A DNA stretch of 59,748 nucleotides, taken from the NCBI GenBank assembly GCA_937996535.1, contig CALKVF010000091.1:1-59748 (forward strand), in the 5' to 3' direction. The position numbers and the translations under genes were made by a program. The notes beneath the pieces are model-generated. The model was not told where the DNA came from and searched no databases. It was given only the letters and a program-made list of their open reading frames with translations. Source of the DNA: an uncultured Novosphingobium sp. Lineage in GTDB: Bacteria > Pseudomonadota > Alphaproteobacteria > Sphingomonadales > Sphingomonadaceae. Below, in pieces: positions 8,172-17,283 of this stretch; positions within the stretch are counted from its first letter, which is position 1; each line of letters opens with the position of its first letter.

Positions 8172-8999
8172 GTGAACGACACCACCAAGGCCACGCTTGC
8201 CAAAGTGCCGGCGCTGACCCTCGGGTTCTGGATCGTCAAAATTCTGGCAACGACGCTGGGTGAGACAGCAGGGGATGCCCTGACCATGAGCTGGTTCGGC
8301 GAAACCACCGACCAGCCGCTGTTTGAGGCCGGCCACTGGGGTTACCTATACGGCACGCTCATTCTAGCAGTGCCGTTGGTCCTGCTGGTGTTCACGCAGA
8401 TTAAAGCGATGCGGTTCAATGTCTGGCTCTACTGGGCGACGATCATTGCCTCGACGACGGCTGGCACTACGCTTGCCGACTTTTGCACGCGCTTCCTCGG
8501 GGAGGGCACTGCGGAGAGCTATCTGCTGGGCTCGATCATCCTGCTCGGATGCGTGCTGGCTTCGTTGGCATTGTGGAAGCGCGTGATGGGCTCGATTGCG
8601 GTCGAAAGCGTCCATGAGCCCAAGGCCGAGACGTTTTACTGGATGACCATCACTTTCTCGCAGACGCTTGGCACCGCGCTTGGCGATTGGACTGCTGACA
8701 CGACCTGGGGCGGTGAGCCGATTGGGTTTACGACGGGTGCGATCTTGTTCGGCGCACTGTTGCTCGTCGTTGCGCTGCTTTACTTCAAGACCACAATTTC
8801 CCGCGCAGTCCTGTTCTGGGCGGCCTTCATCCTTACCCGCCCGCTGGGGGCTACAGTCGGCGACCTGCTCGACAAGCCGATCGCCAAGGGCGGGCTTGAT
8901 TTCAGCCGCCCGCTCGCGTCGATTGCGCTGCTTGCAGCGATAGGCGCCTGCTTGATTGCTTGGCCGCAGCGTGCAGCCAGAGCTGGCAACGGGCACTAA
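8172..8999 (+). CDS. Integral membrane protein with DUF347 repeats (COG4705 type)
   Basis: A 275-aa very hydrophobic protein with four copies of a membrane repeat: FWIVKILATTLGETAGD (19-35), WATIIASTTAGTTLAD, WMTITFSQTLGTALGD and WAAFILTRPLGATVGD. Each ends in G/A-x-x-x-G/A-D, the DUF347 pattern. The function of the family is not established; conserved acidic residues in membrane helices suggest ion or small-molecule transport, which is inference. The start is GTG 8172, preceded by CAGGAGAA. The next gene begins 2 bp after its stop codon, so the two are probably co-transcribed. Confidence 0.85.
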   Translation: MNDTTKATLAKVPALTLGFWIVKILATTLGETAGDALTMSWFGETTDQPLFEAGHWGYLYGTLILAVPLVLLVFTQIKAMRFNVWLYWATIIASTTAGTTLADFCTRFLGEGTAESYLLGSIILLGCVLASLALWKRVMGSIAVESVHEPKAETFYWMTITFSQTLGTALGDWTADTTWGGEPIGFTTGAILFGALLLVVALLYFKTTISRAVLFWAAFILTRPLGATVGDLLDKPIAKGGLDFSRPLASIALLAAIGACLIAWPQRAARAGNGH

Positions 9000-9001
9000 G
9001 A

Positions 9002-9760
9002 ATGGATCGAGTAAAGCTCATGCGTTCTCGTTTGCGCTGCCTCGCCGTTGCTGCCGGCGTTATGTCACTTGCGTCGCCCGTCTGGGCAGGGCCGCCATTC
9101 CTGACGGATGACCCTGAACCGACCGAGACCGGCCACTGGGAAATCTATGGTCCGCTGATCGAAGGCGAGGGGCGCGGGTCTGACTTCGCAGGAACAAGCG
9201 GGGTTGAGATCAACTATGGTGCGGCGAATGACTTGCAGGTGACGCTCGGCCTGCCAGCCGCCTATGTGCACGATATGGCCGGCTGGCAGTGGAGTGGCGG
9301 TGATCTGGCCGTATCAGCCAAGTACCGTTTTTATCATGATGAGGCTAACGGCCTGCAAATCGCAGCCTTCCCAGGGGCAACCATTCCGACAGCCAGAAAG
9401 GGAATGGGCGCCGGCAAGGTCACCGGGTTCCTCCCGATCTGGTTTCAGAAGGACCGCGGGCGGTGGACAGTGTTTGGCGGGGGCGGCTACAATGTCAATC
9501 CGGGGGCTGGCAATCGCGATTTCTGGAGCGGCGGCATCGCAGTTTCCCGCCAATTCGGGGACAAGCTCATGCTGGGGCTGGAAGCTGACCGGCAGGATCG
9601 CGATGCGGTCGACGGCGAAGCCTCTACCAGCCTCGGTGTCGGAGGGATTCTGCAGCTCAAGGCGCCATTCCGCCTCCTGGCCAGTGCAGGCCCGACTTTT
9701 AGCGACGGAGGCGGCAAGGCTGGCTTCCATTTCTACGTTGCTCTGGGGCTGGGTTACTGA
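9002..9760 (+). CDS. Outer-membrane beta-barrel-like transporter protein
   Basis: A 252-aa protein with signal peptide (CLAVAAGVMSLASPVWA) and the mature start GPPFLTDDPEPTETGHWEIY, typical of the outer-membrane 'transporter'/MetA-pathway-like family. Alternating beta-strand sequence runs to the end, closing in YVALGLGY with an aromatic terminal residue, as outer-membrane barrels do. ATG 9002 follows the upstream membrane gene by 2 bp; a second in-frame ATG is at 9020. Coupling with the DUF347 protein suggests a joint envelope function, unknown in detail. Confidence 0.75.
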   Translation: MDRVKLMRSRLRCLAVAAGVMSLASPVWAGPPFLTDDPEPTETGHWEIYGPLIEGEGRGSDFAGTSGVEINYGAANDLQVTLGLPAAYVHDMAGWQWSGGDLAVSAKYRFYHDEANGLQIAAFPGATIPTARKGMGAGKVTGFLPIWFQKDRGRWTVFGGGGYNVNPGAGNRDFWSGGIAVSRQFGDKLMLGLEADRQDRDAVDGEASTSLGVGGILQLKAPFRLLASAGPTFSDGGGKAGFHFYVALGLGY

Positions 9761-9864
9761 CGATCACGAATGCTTGCAATGCGGCGGCCCGTCAGCAGGC
9801 TTTCATGAAAAATCGTTTTGATTGGATGCCTAACGCGGTATCGGGTCCGCCAAGGGGGCAGCCA

Positions 9865-10902
9865 ATGCTTAGTTATCTTAAAGGTTCCATCCTGTTCGCC
9901 ATCGTCTGCCTCGCGGCAGCCCTTGGCTTTGGCTGGTATCAGACCCACACCGCGGGCGGTGCGCTCGCCGCGCTGTGGTCGGTCGCCATTCTGGCGATCC
10001 TCGAAGTATCCCTGAGTTTCGATAACGCCGTGGTCAATGCCACCGTGCTCCAGACCATGGACGAGGTATGGCGCAAGCGCTTCCTCACCTGGGGCATGGT
10101 GATCGCGGTCTATGGGATGTTCATCCTGTTCCCGCTGCTGATCGTGGCACTGGCCGCCAACATCAGCCCGATCGCGGCGATCCACTTGTCGTTCAGCGAT
10201 CCCCACCGCTACGAGGTGATCATCTCGTCGGCCCATGTCCCGATCGCAGGCTTCGGCGGCGCATTCCTCAGCATGGTCGGCCTCAAGTTCTTCTTCGATG
10301 AAGACAAGGACGTCCACTGGATCGCGGTGATCGAACGCTGGCTGACCCGGTTCTCCAGCCTGCCCTCGATCGAGATGGCGCTGGTGCTGCTGCTGGTCTG
10401 GAGCATTTCGCTGCAACTGCCGGTTGCCGAAGCCTACGGTTTCCTGGGGAGCGCGGTGCTGGGCATTGCCGCATTTATTGCGGTCGATGCGCTGGGCGTT
10501 GCGCTTGAGGCGCGCGAAGAACGGCTCAAGGCCGCCGGAGCGCTGGTCCGCTCGGGGCTGGGCGGGTTCATCTACCTCAACGTGCTCGACGCCTCGTTCA
10601 GCTTTGACGGGGTGATCGGGGCCTTCGCCATTTCCAACAACATGGTGATCATCGCGCTGGGCCTGTCGATCGGCGCGATGTTCGTCCGCTCGCTGACGGT
10701 CATGCTGGTGGACAAGGGCGCGCTGGCTGAATTCCGGTTCCTGGAACACGGCGCTTTCTGGGCGATCGTGGCATTGGGCGGGACCATGCTGGCCTCGGCC
10801 ATTGTCGAAATTCCCGAAGCCTTCACCGGCCTGATCGGGGCGGTTTCGATCTTCCTCTCGATCGTCTGGTCGATCCGGCACCGGAAGCGGCACCCGGAAT
10901 AA
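9865..10902 (+). CDS. DUF475 family integral membrane protein
   Basis: A 345-aa protein with about nine membrane segments. It contains LEVSLSFDNAVVNATVLQTM (~47-66) and DASFSFDGVIGAFAISNN (~243-260). These paired SFDNAV/SFDGVI acidic motifs are shared with the TerC/DUF475 (COG2899) superfamily, thought to handle metal ions. The start ATG 9865 is preceded by AAGGGGG at 9852-9858; an upstream in-frame start at 9805 lacks a good ribosome site. It converges on the sugar transferase gene with only 23 bp between. Confidence 0.85.
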   Translation: MLSYLKGSILFAIVCLAAALGFGWYQTHTAGGALAALWSVAILAILEVSLSFDNAVVNATVLQTMDEVWRKRFLTWGMVIAVYGMFILFPLLIVALAANISPIAAIHLSFSDPHRYEVIISSAHVPIAGFGGAFLSMVGLKFFFDEDKDVHWIAVIERWLTRFSSLPSIEMALVLLLVWSISLQLPVAEAYGFLGSAVLGIAAFIAVDALGVALEAREERLKAAGALVRSGLGGFIYLNVLDASFSFDGVIGAFAISNNMVIIALGLSIGAMFVRSLTVMLVDKGALAEFRFLEHGAFWAIVALGGTMLASAIVEIPEAFTGLIGAVSIFLSIVWSIRHRKRHPE

Positions 10903-10925
10903 GCCACCGCCCAGCACGGAAACGC

Positions 10926-12336
10926 TCAATAGGCGCGGTCGTGAACCAGCACGCGCAGGGTGGCCAGCACGATCAGGACATCGCGCCACAGCGACCAGCC
11001 GTCGACATATTCGAGATCGGCGTCGAGCCGGCTTTCGAGGTCGGCCTCGTGATCGGTTGCCCCGCGCAGCCCGCGCACCTGGGCCAGCCCCGTCAGGCCG
11101 GGCTTGAGTGCGTGGCGCTGCCAGTATCTGAGGTCGACTTCCCAGAACAGCTTGTCCCCCGCCTGTGAGCCCAGGGCATGGGGGCGCGGACCGACGACTG
11201 ACATTTCCCCCAGCAGCACGTTAACCAGCTGGGGCAGCTCATCGATGCTGGTGGCGCGGATGATCCTGCCGACCCGGGTGATGCGCGGATCCTCGCGCGT
11301 GACCGAGCGCAGCCCGGCGCGGTCGCCGCTGGCGGTGCGCATCGAGCGGAACTTGTACATCGCGAAGAAGCGGTTGCCGCGTCCGACCCGCCGCTGAACG
11401 AACAGCACCGGGCCGCGATCCTCGATCTTGATCGCCAGCATCACGGCGAGCAGGAGCGGGGACAGCAGGGTCAGCCCCAGCGCCGCCACCACGATGTCGA
11501 ACAGCCGCTTGAACGCCCGTGCGCGCAGCCCCAGCGGCCCGATCGAAACGCGCAGCCAGCCGTGCCCCCCGCCGATCCGCGCGCCTAGTGCGCCAAGCCG
11601 GGCGACGCTGTCATCCAGCAGTTCGCCGGCAATGTTCGCGCCCTTGAGGATGATCGCCCAGGCCGCGCGGCGTTCGGGCGGGCAGGTGATCACCACCCGG
11701 TCGACCGAGTGAAGGAGCGTGCCGATGCGGTGCAGCGCCTGGGGATCATCGAGCGCCGGGGTGAGGCCATAGTCAGCCAGCACCACTCTGCGGATGCCGG
11801 GCAGGCTCACCGCCGGGCCGCCATCGTCGATCAGCAATTCGTTGATCACCGCCCGCCCGCAGCGCCAGGCCACAAAGCGGCGCATGATGAGCCGGGTCCA
11901 GCCCTGTGCGAGCATGGCCAGCATGCACCCCGCCGCTGAACGCCACGCGCGAGAATTCCGCGCTCGACTTGGTGTAAAAGGCGATGAACACCACGGCCGC
12001 CCCCGACAGCGCCAGCGCGACAAGCGCCTTGGCGATGCCGCGCGGCGCGGCGGCGAGCGCATCGGCGGAATAGGCGCCGTTATAAAGCCCGATGGTGAGG
12101 AACAGCGGCAGGATCAGGTGTGCGAGCAGCAACGTCATCGCCGGGCCTTGCGGGCCAAGATAGAGATAGCCGGTGATCCAGAAGCTGGCGAACAGCGCGG
12201 CGATATCCGCGAGCATCAGCGCGATGTAGCATTGCAGGCGCCGGCGTTCGAGCGGGCGGGCGCGCGGCAGGGCGCGCAGCGGTGCTGACCGCGCTGCGTC
12301 CGCGGCAGGCGCGCGTGCCGCCGAAACCCGGCTCAC
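10926..12336 (-). pseudogene. Exopolysaccharide polyprenyl-phosphate sugar transferase, broken by a frameshift
   Basis: The N-terminal part (12336 to ~11932) encodes membrane helices (YIALMLADIAALFASFWITG), and the C-terminal part (~11931-10926) encodes a full bacterial sugar transferase domain. That domain contains KRLFDIVVAALGLTLLSPLL, KFRSMR, SIDELPQLVNVL and SVVGPRPH. The two are in different frames. Removing one base from the CCCC run at 11928-11931 (G4 on the coding strand) joins ...VAFSGG to CMLAMLAQG smoothly. The family transfers a sugar-1-phosphate to undecaprenyl phosphate, the first step of exopolysaccharide repeat assembly. The shift may be a true mutation, phase variation or a sequencing error. 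Confidence 0.8.
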
Positions 12337-12396
12337 GGACAAGAACGGTGTGTTGCGACCACGGGCAATTCCCTAGGTTGCGCCCTGAGGATTCGC

Positions 12397-12414
12397 AAAG
12401 CAAAATATTGCTTT
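12397..12414. promoter_or_regulatory. AT-rich hairpin between holA and the sugar transferase
   Basis: AAAGCAA (12397-12403) and TTGCTTT (12408-12414) form a perfect 7-bp inverted repeat with loop AATA, inside an AT-rich island in otherwise GC-rich DNA. It follows the holA stop on the minus strand and precedes the sugar transferase start. It could be a weak terminator for leuS-lptE-holA or an operator/promoter element for the sugar transferase. Confidence 0.4.
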
Positions 12415-12433
12415 TATTGAGATATTTTAGAAA

Positions 12434-13465
12434 TCAGCTGCGCGGTGCGGCGGCCCGGGTGATTTCGGCGAGGCCCTGGGCCAGCAGTAGCTCGGCGTTC
12501 TGGCTGTTGCCCAGCAGCGCGCGGTGGAGGTCCATCAGGCGGTCGAGCAGACGCGACAGGCGCTTGCCCCGCCAGCGGCCAAGCTGGGTGGCAAGATCGC
12601 GGGTGTCTTTCCAGAACACCCGCCGCGCGGTGGATTCGGCATCGAGCAGCGCCTTGATATCGCCGCGCGGGCCAAGCTTGCCGGCAAGGTCCGCGAGCTG
12701 CGCGGCGCGGCGTTCGAAGGCCAGCAGCAGTCCGACCGGGTTCATGCCCAATTCGCGCAGGCGCTGCAGTTCGCCGGGCAGCTTGGCGGTCTGCCCGCTC
12801 AGCACGACGTTGACGAGCGGCATGAAACCATCGTCCTCGGTGCTGGCGCCGATCGCTTCCAGTGCGGTGAGATCGGCGTTGCGCGGGGCGGCGGGGCTGG
12901 CGTCGAGATAGAGCGCGAGCTTGGTCACTTCGGACTGGGCAAGGCGGGTATCGAGGGCTGCGGCGCGGGCGATGCGTTCGGCCAGATCGCCGCCAAGCCG
13001 CACCCCGGCGGCATCGGCCATGTCGCGCACGCTGCCGGTCACGCTGCGCAGGTCGGGCAGGTAGAACATTGCGACCAGTGCATCGGGGCGGTTGGCAAGC
13101 AGCTTGGCGGTGCGCGACTTGTCGGTGGCGCTGGAGGCCACGATCAGCACCGGGCAAGCTTCGCCTTCGCCCGAGAGCAGGTTTTCGACCGCATCGTGGG
13201 CTTCGTCCCCGGCGGCGCGGACCCAGATGTGCCGGGCATCGCCGAACAGCGAGGTTGAGCGGGCTTCATCGCCCAGCCGCACCGGATCCTTGCGCAGATC
13301 GGCGCCCGACAGTTCGACCCGTTCGCCCGGTTCGGGCAGCAGCGCGGCGATGTGGTTGGCGGCGTCGGTGGTGCCAGCCTCGTCCGGGCCGCAGAAAAAG
13401 AACACGCGGGCCTGGCGCGCCGCGTTGGCGGCGATGCCGCGAAAGTCCTTCTGGCTGGCCTTCAC
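12434..13465 (-). CDS. holA: DNA polymerase III delta subunit
   Basis: A 343-aa protein of normal HolA length. FFFCGPDEAGTTDAA (~22-36) is the relaxed P-loop region of the AAA+ fold. DLRKDPVRLGDEARSTSLFGDARHIWVR (from ~56) matches the delta-specific stretch that contacts the sliding clamp. The C-terminal helical collar includes WRGKRLSRLLDRLMDLHRALL. Delta opens the beta clamp in the clamp-loader complex. The gene overlaps lptE by 4 bp, in the common order leuS-lptE-holA. Confidence 0.93.
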   Translation of the reverse strand: MKASQKDFRGIAANAARQARVFFFCGPDEAGTTDAANHIAALLPEPGERVELSGADLRKDPVRLGDEARSTSLFGDARHIWVRAAGDEAHDAVENLLSGEGEACPVLIVASSATDKSRTAKLLANRPDALVAMFYLPDLRSVTGSVRDMADAAGVRLGGDLAERIARAAALDTRLAQSEVTKLALYLDASPAAPRNADLTALEAIGASTEDDGFMPLVNVVLSGQTAKLPGELQRLRELGMNPVGLLLAFERRAAQLADLAGKLGPRGDIKALLDAESTARRVFWKDTRDLATQLGRWRGKRLSRLLDRLMDLHRALLGNSQNAELLLAQGLAEITRAAAPRS

Positions 13466-13977
13466 TGGCCCGCCGCGTCCCGGCCGCGCAGGTGCAGCGA
13501 GACGCGGGTCACGATCTGGCCGGCCACTTCGCGCGAGAGGTTTTCGAGCGCGGTCTGTTCGGCCGCGACCGTGGCATATTCAGAGCTGACCACGTCGATT
13601 CCGGCGTCCGACCCGGCGGTGGCATCGAGCAGAATGTCGCCGCTGGCCATGTCGACCAACTGATAGCGTGCGCGCAGGGTGCGGCGTTCGCGGGCGATGG
13701 TATCGTCAGAGAGCAGGCCCATGCCTTCAAGCCGGTCATCCAGCCTGACATCAAGCCGGTAGCGGGCCGATCCGGCCGCGCCACTGGCGCCCAGCCGGTC
13801 AACCAGCGCGTTGCGCACCAGCCAGCCCGACTTGCCTTCGATCGGGGTGACGATCACGCCCGAAAGCCCCTGTGCGACCGCGCCCGAAGCGCCGCCGGCA
13901 TACATCGGCTGGAGGCCGCACCCGGCCAGCAGCGGCGTAGCCAGAACGGCGATCAGCAGGGCGCGGAAGGCCTTCAT
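13462..13977 (-). CDS. lptE: LPS-assembly lipoprotein LptE
   Basis: A 171-aa lipoprotein. Signal peptide MKAFRALLIAVLATPLLAGC has a lipobox (LLAGC) and is followed by GLQPMYAGG, the typical alphaproteobacterial LptE start. LptE plugs the LptD barrel and helps insert lipopolysaccharide in the outer membrane. It overlaps both neighbours by 4 bp (leuS upstream, holA downstream), so the three are translationally coupled. Confidence 0.93.
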   Translation of the reverse strand: MKAFRALLIAVLATPLLAGCGLQPMYAGGASGAVAQGLSGVIVTPIEGKSGWLVRNALVDRLGASGAAGSARYRLDVRLDDRLEGMGLLSDDTIARERRTLRARYQLVDMASGDILLDATAGSDAGIDVVSSEYATVAAEQTALENLSREVAGQIVTRVSLHLRGRDAAGQ

Positions 13978-16502
13978 GCGACGAGATTTACCAGCCGGTC
14001 GGGCACGACGATCACTTTCTTCACCGGTTTGCCATCAAGCGCACGCTGCACCTTGTCCGAGGCGAGGGCAAGCGCCTCGACCTGATCCTTGGGCAGGCCC
14101 TTGGCGACGGTGATGGTATCGCGCAGCTTGCCGAGCACCTGGATCGCGATGGTCACTTCGTCTTCGACCAGCAGTGCGGGATCAACCGGCGGCCAGGCGG
14201 CATCGGCGGCCAGCCCGTCTCCGAATGCCGACCAGGCCTCTTCGGCGAGGTGCGGCATCATCGGCGCGACCAGCAGCAGCAGTGCGCGGATCGCGGCCGA
14301 ACGGCTGGCGGAAGGCGCGGCCTTTTCGACCGCGCTGGTCAGCTCGTAGATCCGCGCCACGGCCTTGTTGAAGCCCAGCCCTTCGATGTCTTCCGCGATC
14401 GCGGCAACGGTCTGGTCGCGCTTGCGATCAAGCGCCTTGTCCTCGCCGGTGGCGGCAGCGTCATACTGGGCGAACAGGCGCCACAGGCGCTGGACGAAGC
14501 GGGCGCAGCCTTCGATCCCGGCTTCCGACCACGGCAGGTCGCGCTCGGGCGGGCTGTCCGACAGCATGAACCAGCGCACGGCATCGGCGCCGTACTGGTC
14601 GATGATATCGTCGGGATCGACCACGTTCTTCTTCGACTTCGACATCTTGATGACGCGGCCGATCTCCACCGGGGCGCCATCGGCCTTGAGCGTGGCGCTG
14701 TCCGCGCCGCGATCGATGTCGCTGGGGGCGAAATAGATCGGCTGGCCATTGCCCGGATCGACCCGGCTGTAGGTTTCGTGGGTCACCATGCCCTGCGTGA
14801 ACAGGCTGGCGAAGGGCTCCTTCACGTCGATCAGCCCGATGTGGGCGAGCGCGCGGGTCCAGAACCGGGCATAGAGCAGGTGCAGGATCGCGTGCTCGAT
14901 CCCGCCGATGTACTGCTCCACCGGCAGCCACTGCTTGATCACTTCGGGATCGAACGGCCGGTCGGCGGGCTGGCTGGCAAAGCGCAGGAAATACCACGAA
15001 CTGTCGACGAAGGTGTCGAGCGTGTCGGTTTCGCGCTGGGCGGCATGGCCGCATTGCGGGCAGTCGACGTGCTTCCAGGTCGGGTGGCGCAGCAAGGGAT
15101 TGCCGGGCACGTCGAAGCTGACGTCCTCGGGCAGGGTGACGGGCAGGTGCTTCTTGGGCACCGGCACGATCCCGCAGATCTCGCAGTGGATGAACGGGAT
15201 CGGCGTGCCCCAATAACGCTGGCGCGAAACGCCCCAGTCGCGCAGCCGCCAGACGGTGGTGCCGTGGCCCCAGCTGCCGGCTTCGGCGCGGGCGATCACT
15301 TCGGCTTTGGCGGCTTCGATGTCCATCCCGTCAAGGAAGCGCGAGTTCACCAGCGCGCCCGGGCCGGTATAGGCCTCGGTGCCTTCGAACAGCGGCGCGG
15401 TCTGATCGCCATCGGCAACTACGCGGGTCACCGGCAGGTCATACTTGCGGGCGAAATCAAGATCGCGCTGGTCGTGCGCCGGACAGCCGAACACCGCGCC
15501 GGTGCCATAGTCCATCAGCACGAAATTGGCGATGGTCAGCGGCAGTTCGATGCCCGCGTCGAACGGGTGGACCAGCCGGATGCCGGTATCGTAGCCGAGC
15601 TTTTCCTGCGTCTCGATTTCGGCGGCGGTGGTCCCGCCCTTGCGGCATTCCTCGACGAAGGCGGCGACCTTGGGATCGGCAGCGGCAAGGCGCTGCGCAA
15701 TCGGATGGTCGGCGGCGATCGCGACAAAGCTCGCGCCAAAGATCGTGTCGGGCCGGGTGGTGAAGACTTCAACTTCGGTGGCCTTGTCGGCGCTGTGGAA
15801 GCGGAACTGCAGGCCCTGCGACTTGCCGATCCAGTTTTCCTGCATCAGCCGGACCTTTTCAGGCCAGTTCTCAAGCCCCCCGAGCCCTTCGAGCAGCTCG
15901 TCGGCAAAGTCGGTGATCTTGAGGAACCACTGCGAGAGCTTGCGCTTTTCGACCAGTGCGCCTGAGCGCCAGCCGCGCCCGTCGATCACCTGTTCGTTGG
16001 CCAGCACGGTCATGTCGACCGGATCCCAGTTGACGGCGCTTTCCTTGCGGTAAACCAGGCCCGCGGCATAGAGATCGAGGAACAGCGCCTGTTCGTGTCC
16101 GTAATATTCGGGCTCGCAGGTCGCGATTTCGCGGCTCCAGTCGAGCGCGAAGCCGAGGCGCTTCAACTGCGCCTTCATGTTGGCGATGTTGTCGCGGGTC
16201 CAGCCGCCGGGGTGGACGCCCTTTTCCATCGCGGCGTTTTCCGCCGGCATCCCGAAGGCGTCCCAGCCCATCGGGTGGAGCACTTCAAAGCCCTTCATCC
16301 GCTTGTAGCGGGCCAGCACATCGCCCATCGTGTAGTTGCGCACATGGCCGATGTGGATGCGCCCCGATGGATAGGGGAACATCTCTAGCACATAGGAACG
16401 GGGTTTGGCCGAAGTGTCATCGGCCTTGAAGCTCTGGGCTTCATCCCACACGCGCTGCCAGCGCGGATCGGCGCTGGCGGGATCAAAACGTTCGCTGGTC
16501 AT
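13974..16502 (-). CDS. leuS: Leucyl-tRNA synthetase
   Basis: An 842-aa class I aminoacyl-tRNA synthetase with HIGH-type motif HIGH at 50-53 (in PYPSGRIHIGH) and KMSKS at 619-623. A large editing insertion (CP1) lies between, including the DYGTGAVFGCPAHDQRD segment. I chose ATG 16502 (MTSERFDP), the usual start of the family; the frame extends to 16553. It charges tRNA-Leu and edits mischarged products. It is the first gene of the leuS-lptE-holA run, 51 bp after the stop of the DUF3576 gene. Confidence 0.97.
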   Translation of the reverse strand: MTSERFDPASADPRWQRVWDEAQSFKADDTSAKPRSYVLEMFPYPSGRIHIGHVRNYTMGDVLARYKRMKGFEVLHPMGWDAFGMPAENAAMEKGVHPGGWTRDNIANMKAQLKRLGFALDWSREIATCEPEYYGHEQALFLDLYAAGLVYRKESAVNWDPVDMTVLANEQVIDGRGWRSGALVEKRKLSQWFLKITDFADELLEGLGGLENWPEKVRLMQENWIGKSQGLQFRFHSADKATEVEVFTTRPDTIFGASFVAIAADHPIAQRLAAADPKVAAFVEECRKGGTTAAEIETQEKLGYDTGIRLVHPFDAGIELPLTIANFVLMDYGTGAVFGCPAHDQRDLDFARKYDLPVTRVVADGDQTAPLFEGTEAYTGPGALVNSRFLDGMDIEAAKAEVIARAEAGSWGHGTTVWRLRDWGVSRQRYWGTPIPFIHCEICGIVPVPKKHLPVTLPEDVSFDVPGNPLLRHPTWKHVDCPQCGHAAQRETDTLDTFVDSSWYFLRFASQPADRPFDPEVIKQWLPVEQYIGGIEHAILHLLYARFWTRALAHIGLIDVKEPFASLFTQGMVTHETYSRVDPGNGQPIYFAPSDIDRGADSATLKADGAPVEIGRVIKMSKSKKNVVDPDDIIDQYGADAVRWFMLSDSPPERDLPWSEAGIEGCARFVQRLWRLFAQYDAAATGEDKALDRKRDQTVAAIAEDIEGLGFNKAVARIYELTSAVEKAAPSASRSAAIRALLLLVAPMMPHLAEEAWSAFGDGLAADAAWPPVDPALLVEDEVTIAIQVLGKLRDTITVAKGLPKDQVEALALASDKVQRALDGKPVKKVIVVPDRLVNLVA

Positions 16503-16553
16503 GCCCGTCCCTCTAACCGCTCGGCGCGGCTTGTCGAGGGGGAGCTTGGGCAA

Positions 16554-17009
16554 TTACTTGGCGGAAGAGGCCTGACGGCGCAGATCGCGGGCCTTGGTCA
16601 GGATCACGTCTTCCAGCTTCTGGACGGTCGCGGCCTGAACCGGGGCGTCGACCCAGCCGCCACCCTGCGCAACCTGGCGGCTGGCCGCCACGCGCAGCGC
16701 ATCGGCGCGCAGATCCTGATCGAGGATCGTGACGGTCACCTTCATGCGCTCGTTCGGGTTGTTGGGATTGGCGTACCAGTCGGTGACGATCACGCCGCCG
16801 TTGCTGTCGGTCTGGACCAGCGGCATGAAGCTCAGCGCTTCGAGGCTGGCGCGCCACAGGTAGCTGTTGACCCCGATAGTGTTGATCTTCGCGGCGGCGA
16901 GATCGGCCTTGGGGCGATCCTTGTGCCCGCAACCGGCCAGCGAAAGCGCGGCAAGCCCGACAAGCCCGGCCTGAACGAGAGTGCGGGCGGTAAAGGTGCT
17001 GGCAGTCAT
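16554..17009 (-). CDS. DUF3576 domain lipoprotein
   Basis: A 151-aa protein with lipoprotein signal (LVGLAALSLAGC, cysteine ~27), then TIGVNSYLWRASLEALSFMPLVQTDSNGG. That stretch is the DUF3576 signature found next to leuS across Alphaproteobacteria. Function unknown; probably a periplasmic or outer-membrane-anchored envelope protein. It likely heads the leuS operon. Confidence 0.88.
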   Translation of the reverse strand: MTASTFTARTLVQAGLVGLAALSLAGCGHKDRPKADLAAAKINTIGVNSYLWRASLEALSFMPLVQTDSNGGVIVTDWYANPNNPNERMKVTVTILDQDLRADALRVAASRQVAQGGGWVDAPVQAATVQKLEDVILTKARDLRRQASSAK

Positions 17010-17153
17010 GGGTGGGTCGAATCCTGTTTATGCGGGCACTGTGCCGGACGGTCCGTCTGCCCTTGGCTGCTTCTATAACCGAGGCGGCGAAGGCGGCAAG
17101 CCCGGTTTGCCCGATGGTCGGGGCCTATAGGGTGTCGGCGGCGTGAATGCGTC

Positions 17154-17184
17154 CTGAATGGCGCGGCGTTAAGGCGCAATTCAG
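17154..17184. promoter_or_regulatory. Hairpin in the divergent region 17010-17283
   Basis: CTGAAT (17154-17159) with ATTCAG (17179-17184) and GCGC (17161-17164) with GCGC (17174-17177) make a near-perfect hairpin with single-base bulges. It lies between the divergent DUF3576 and 17284 genes and lacks a T run, so an operator or 5'-leader structure is more likely than a terminator. Nothing else is recognisable in this gap. Confidence 0.3.
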
Positions 17185-17283
17185 CCCTCCGGGGCCACGG
17201 GCGGCTAGAGGAAATTGCGCAGGCGGCGCAAGGCGCCTATATTGAGGGCACGGGGACTCGCTCCCCGGTCATGGACAGGCACG

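Noticed and set aside
9754..10989. Minus-strand open frame of 411 codons opposite the DUF475 gene
   Set aside because: Charged low-complexity sequence (Arg/Asp/Gln/His) typical of a shadow frame; the plus-strand protein has the membrane segments and SFDNAV/SFDGVI motifs.
14250..15965. Plus-strand open frame of 571 codons within leuS
   Set aside because: Antisense to leucyl-tRNA synthetase, whose motifs are all intact.
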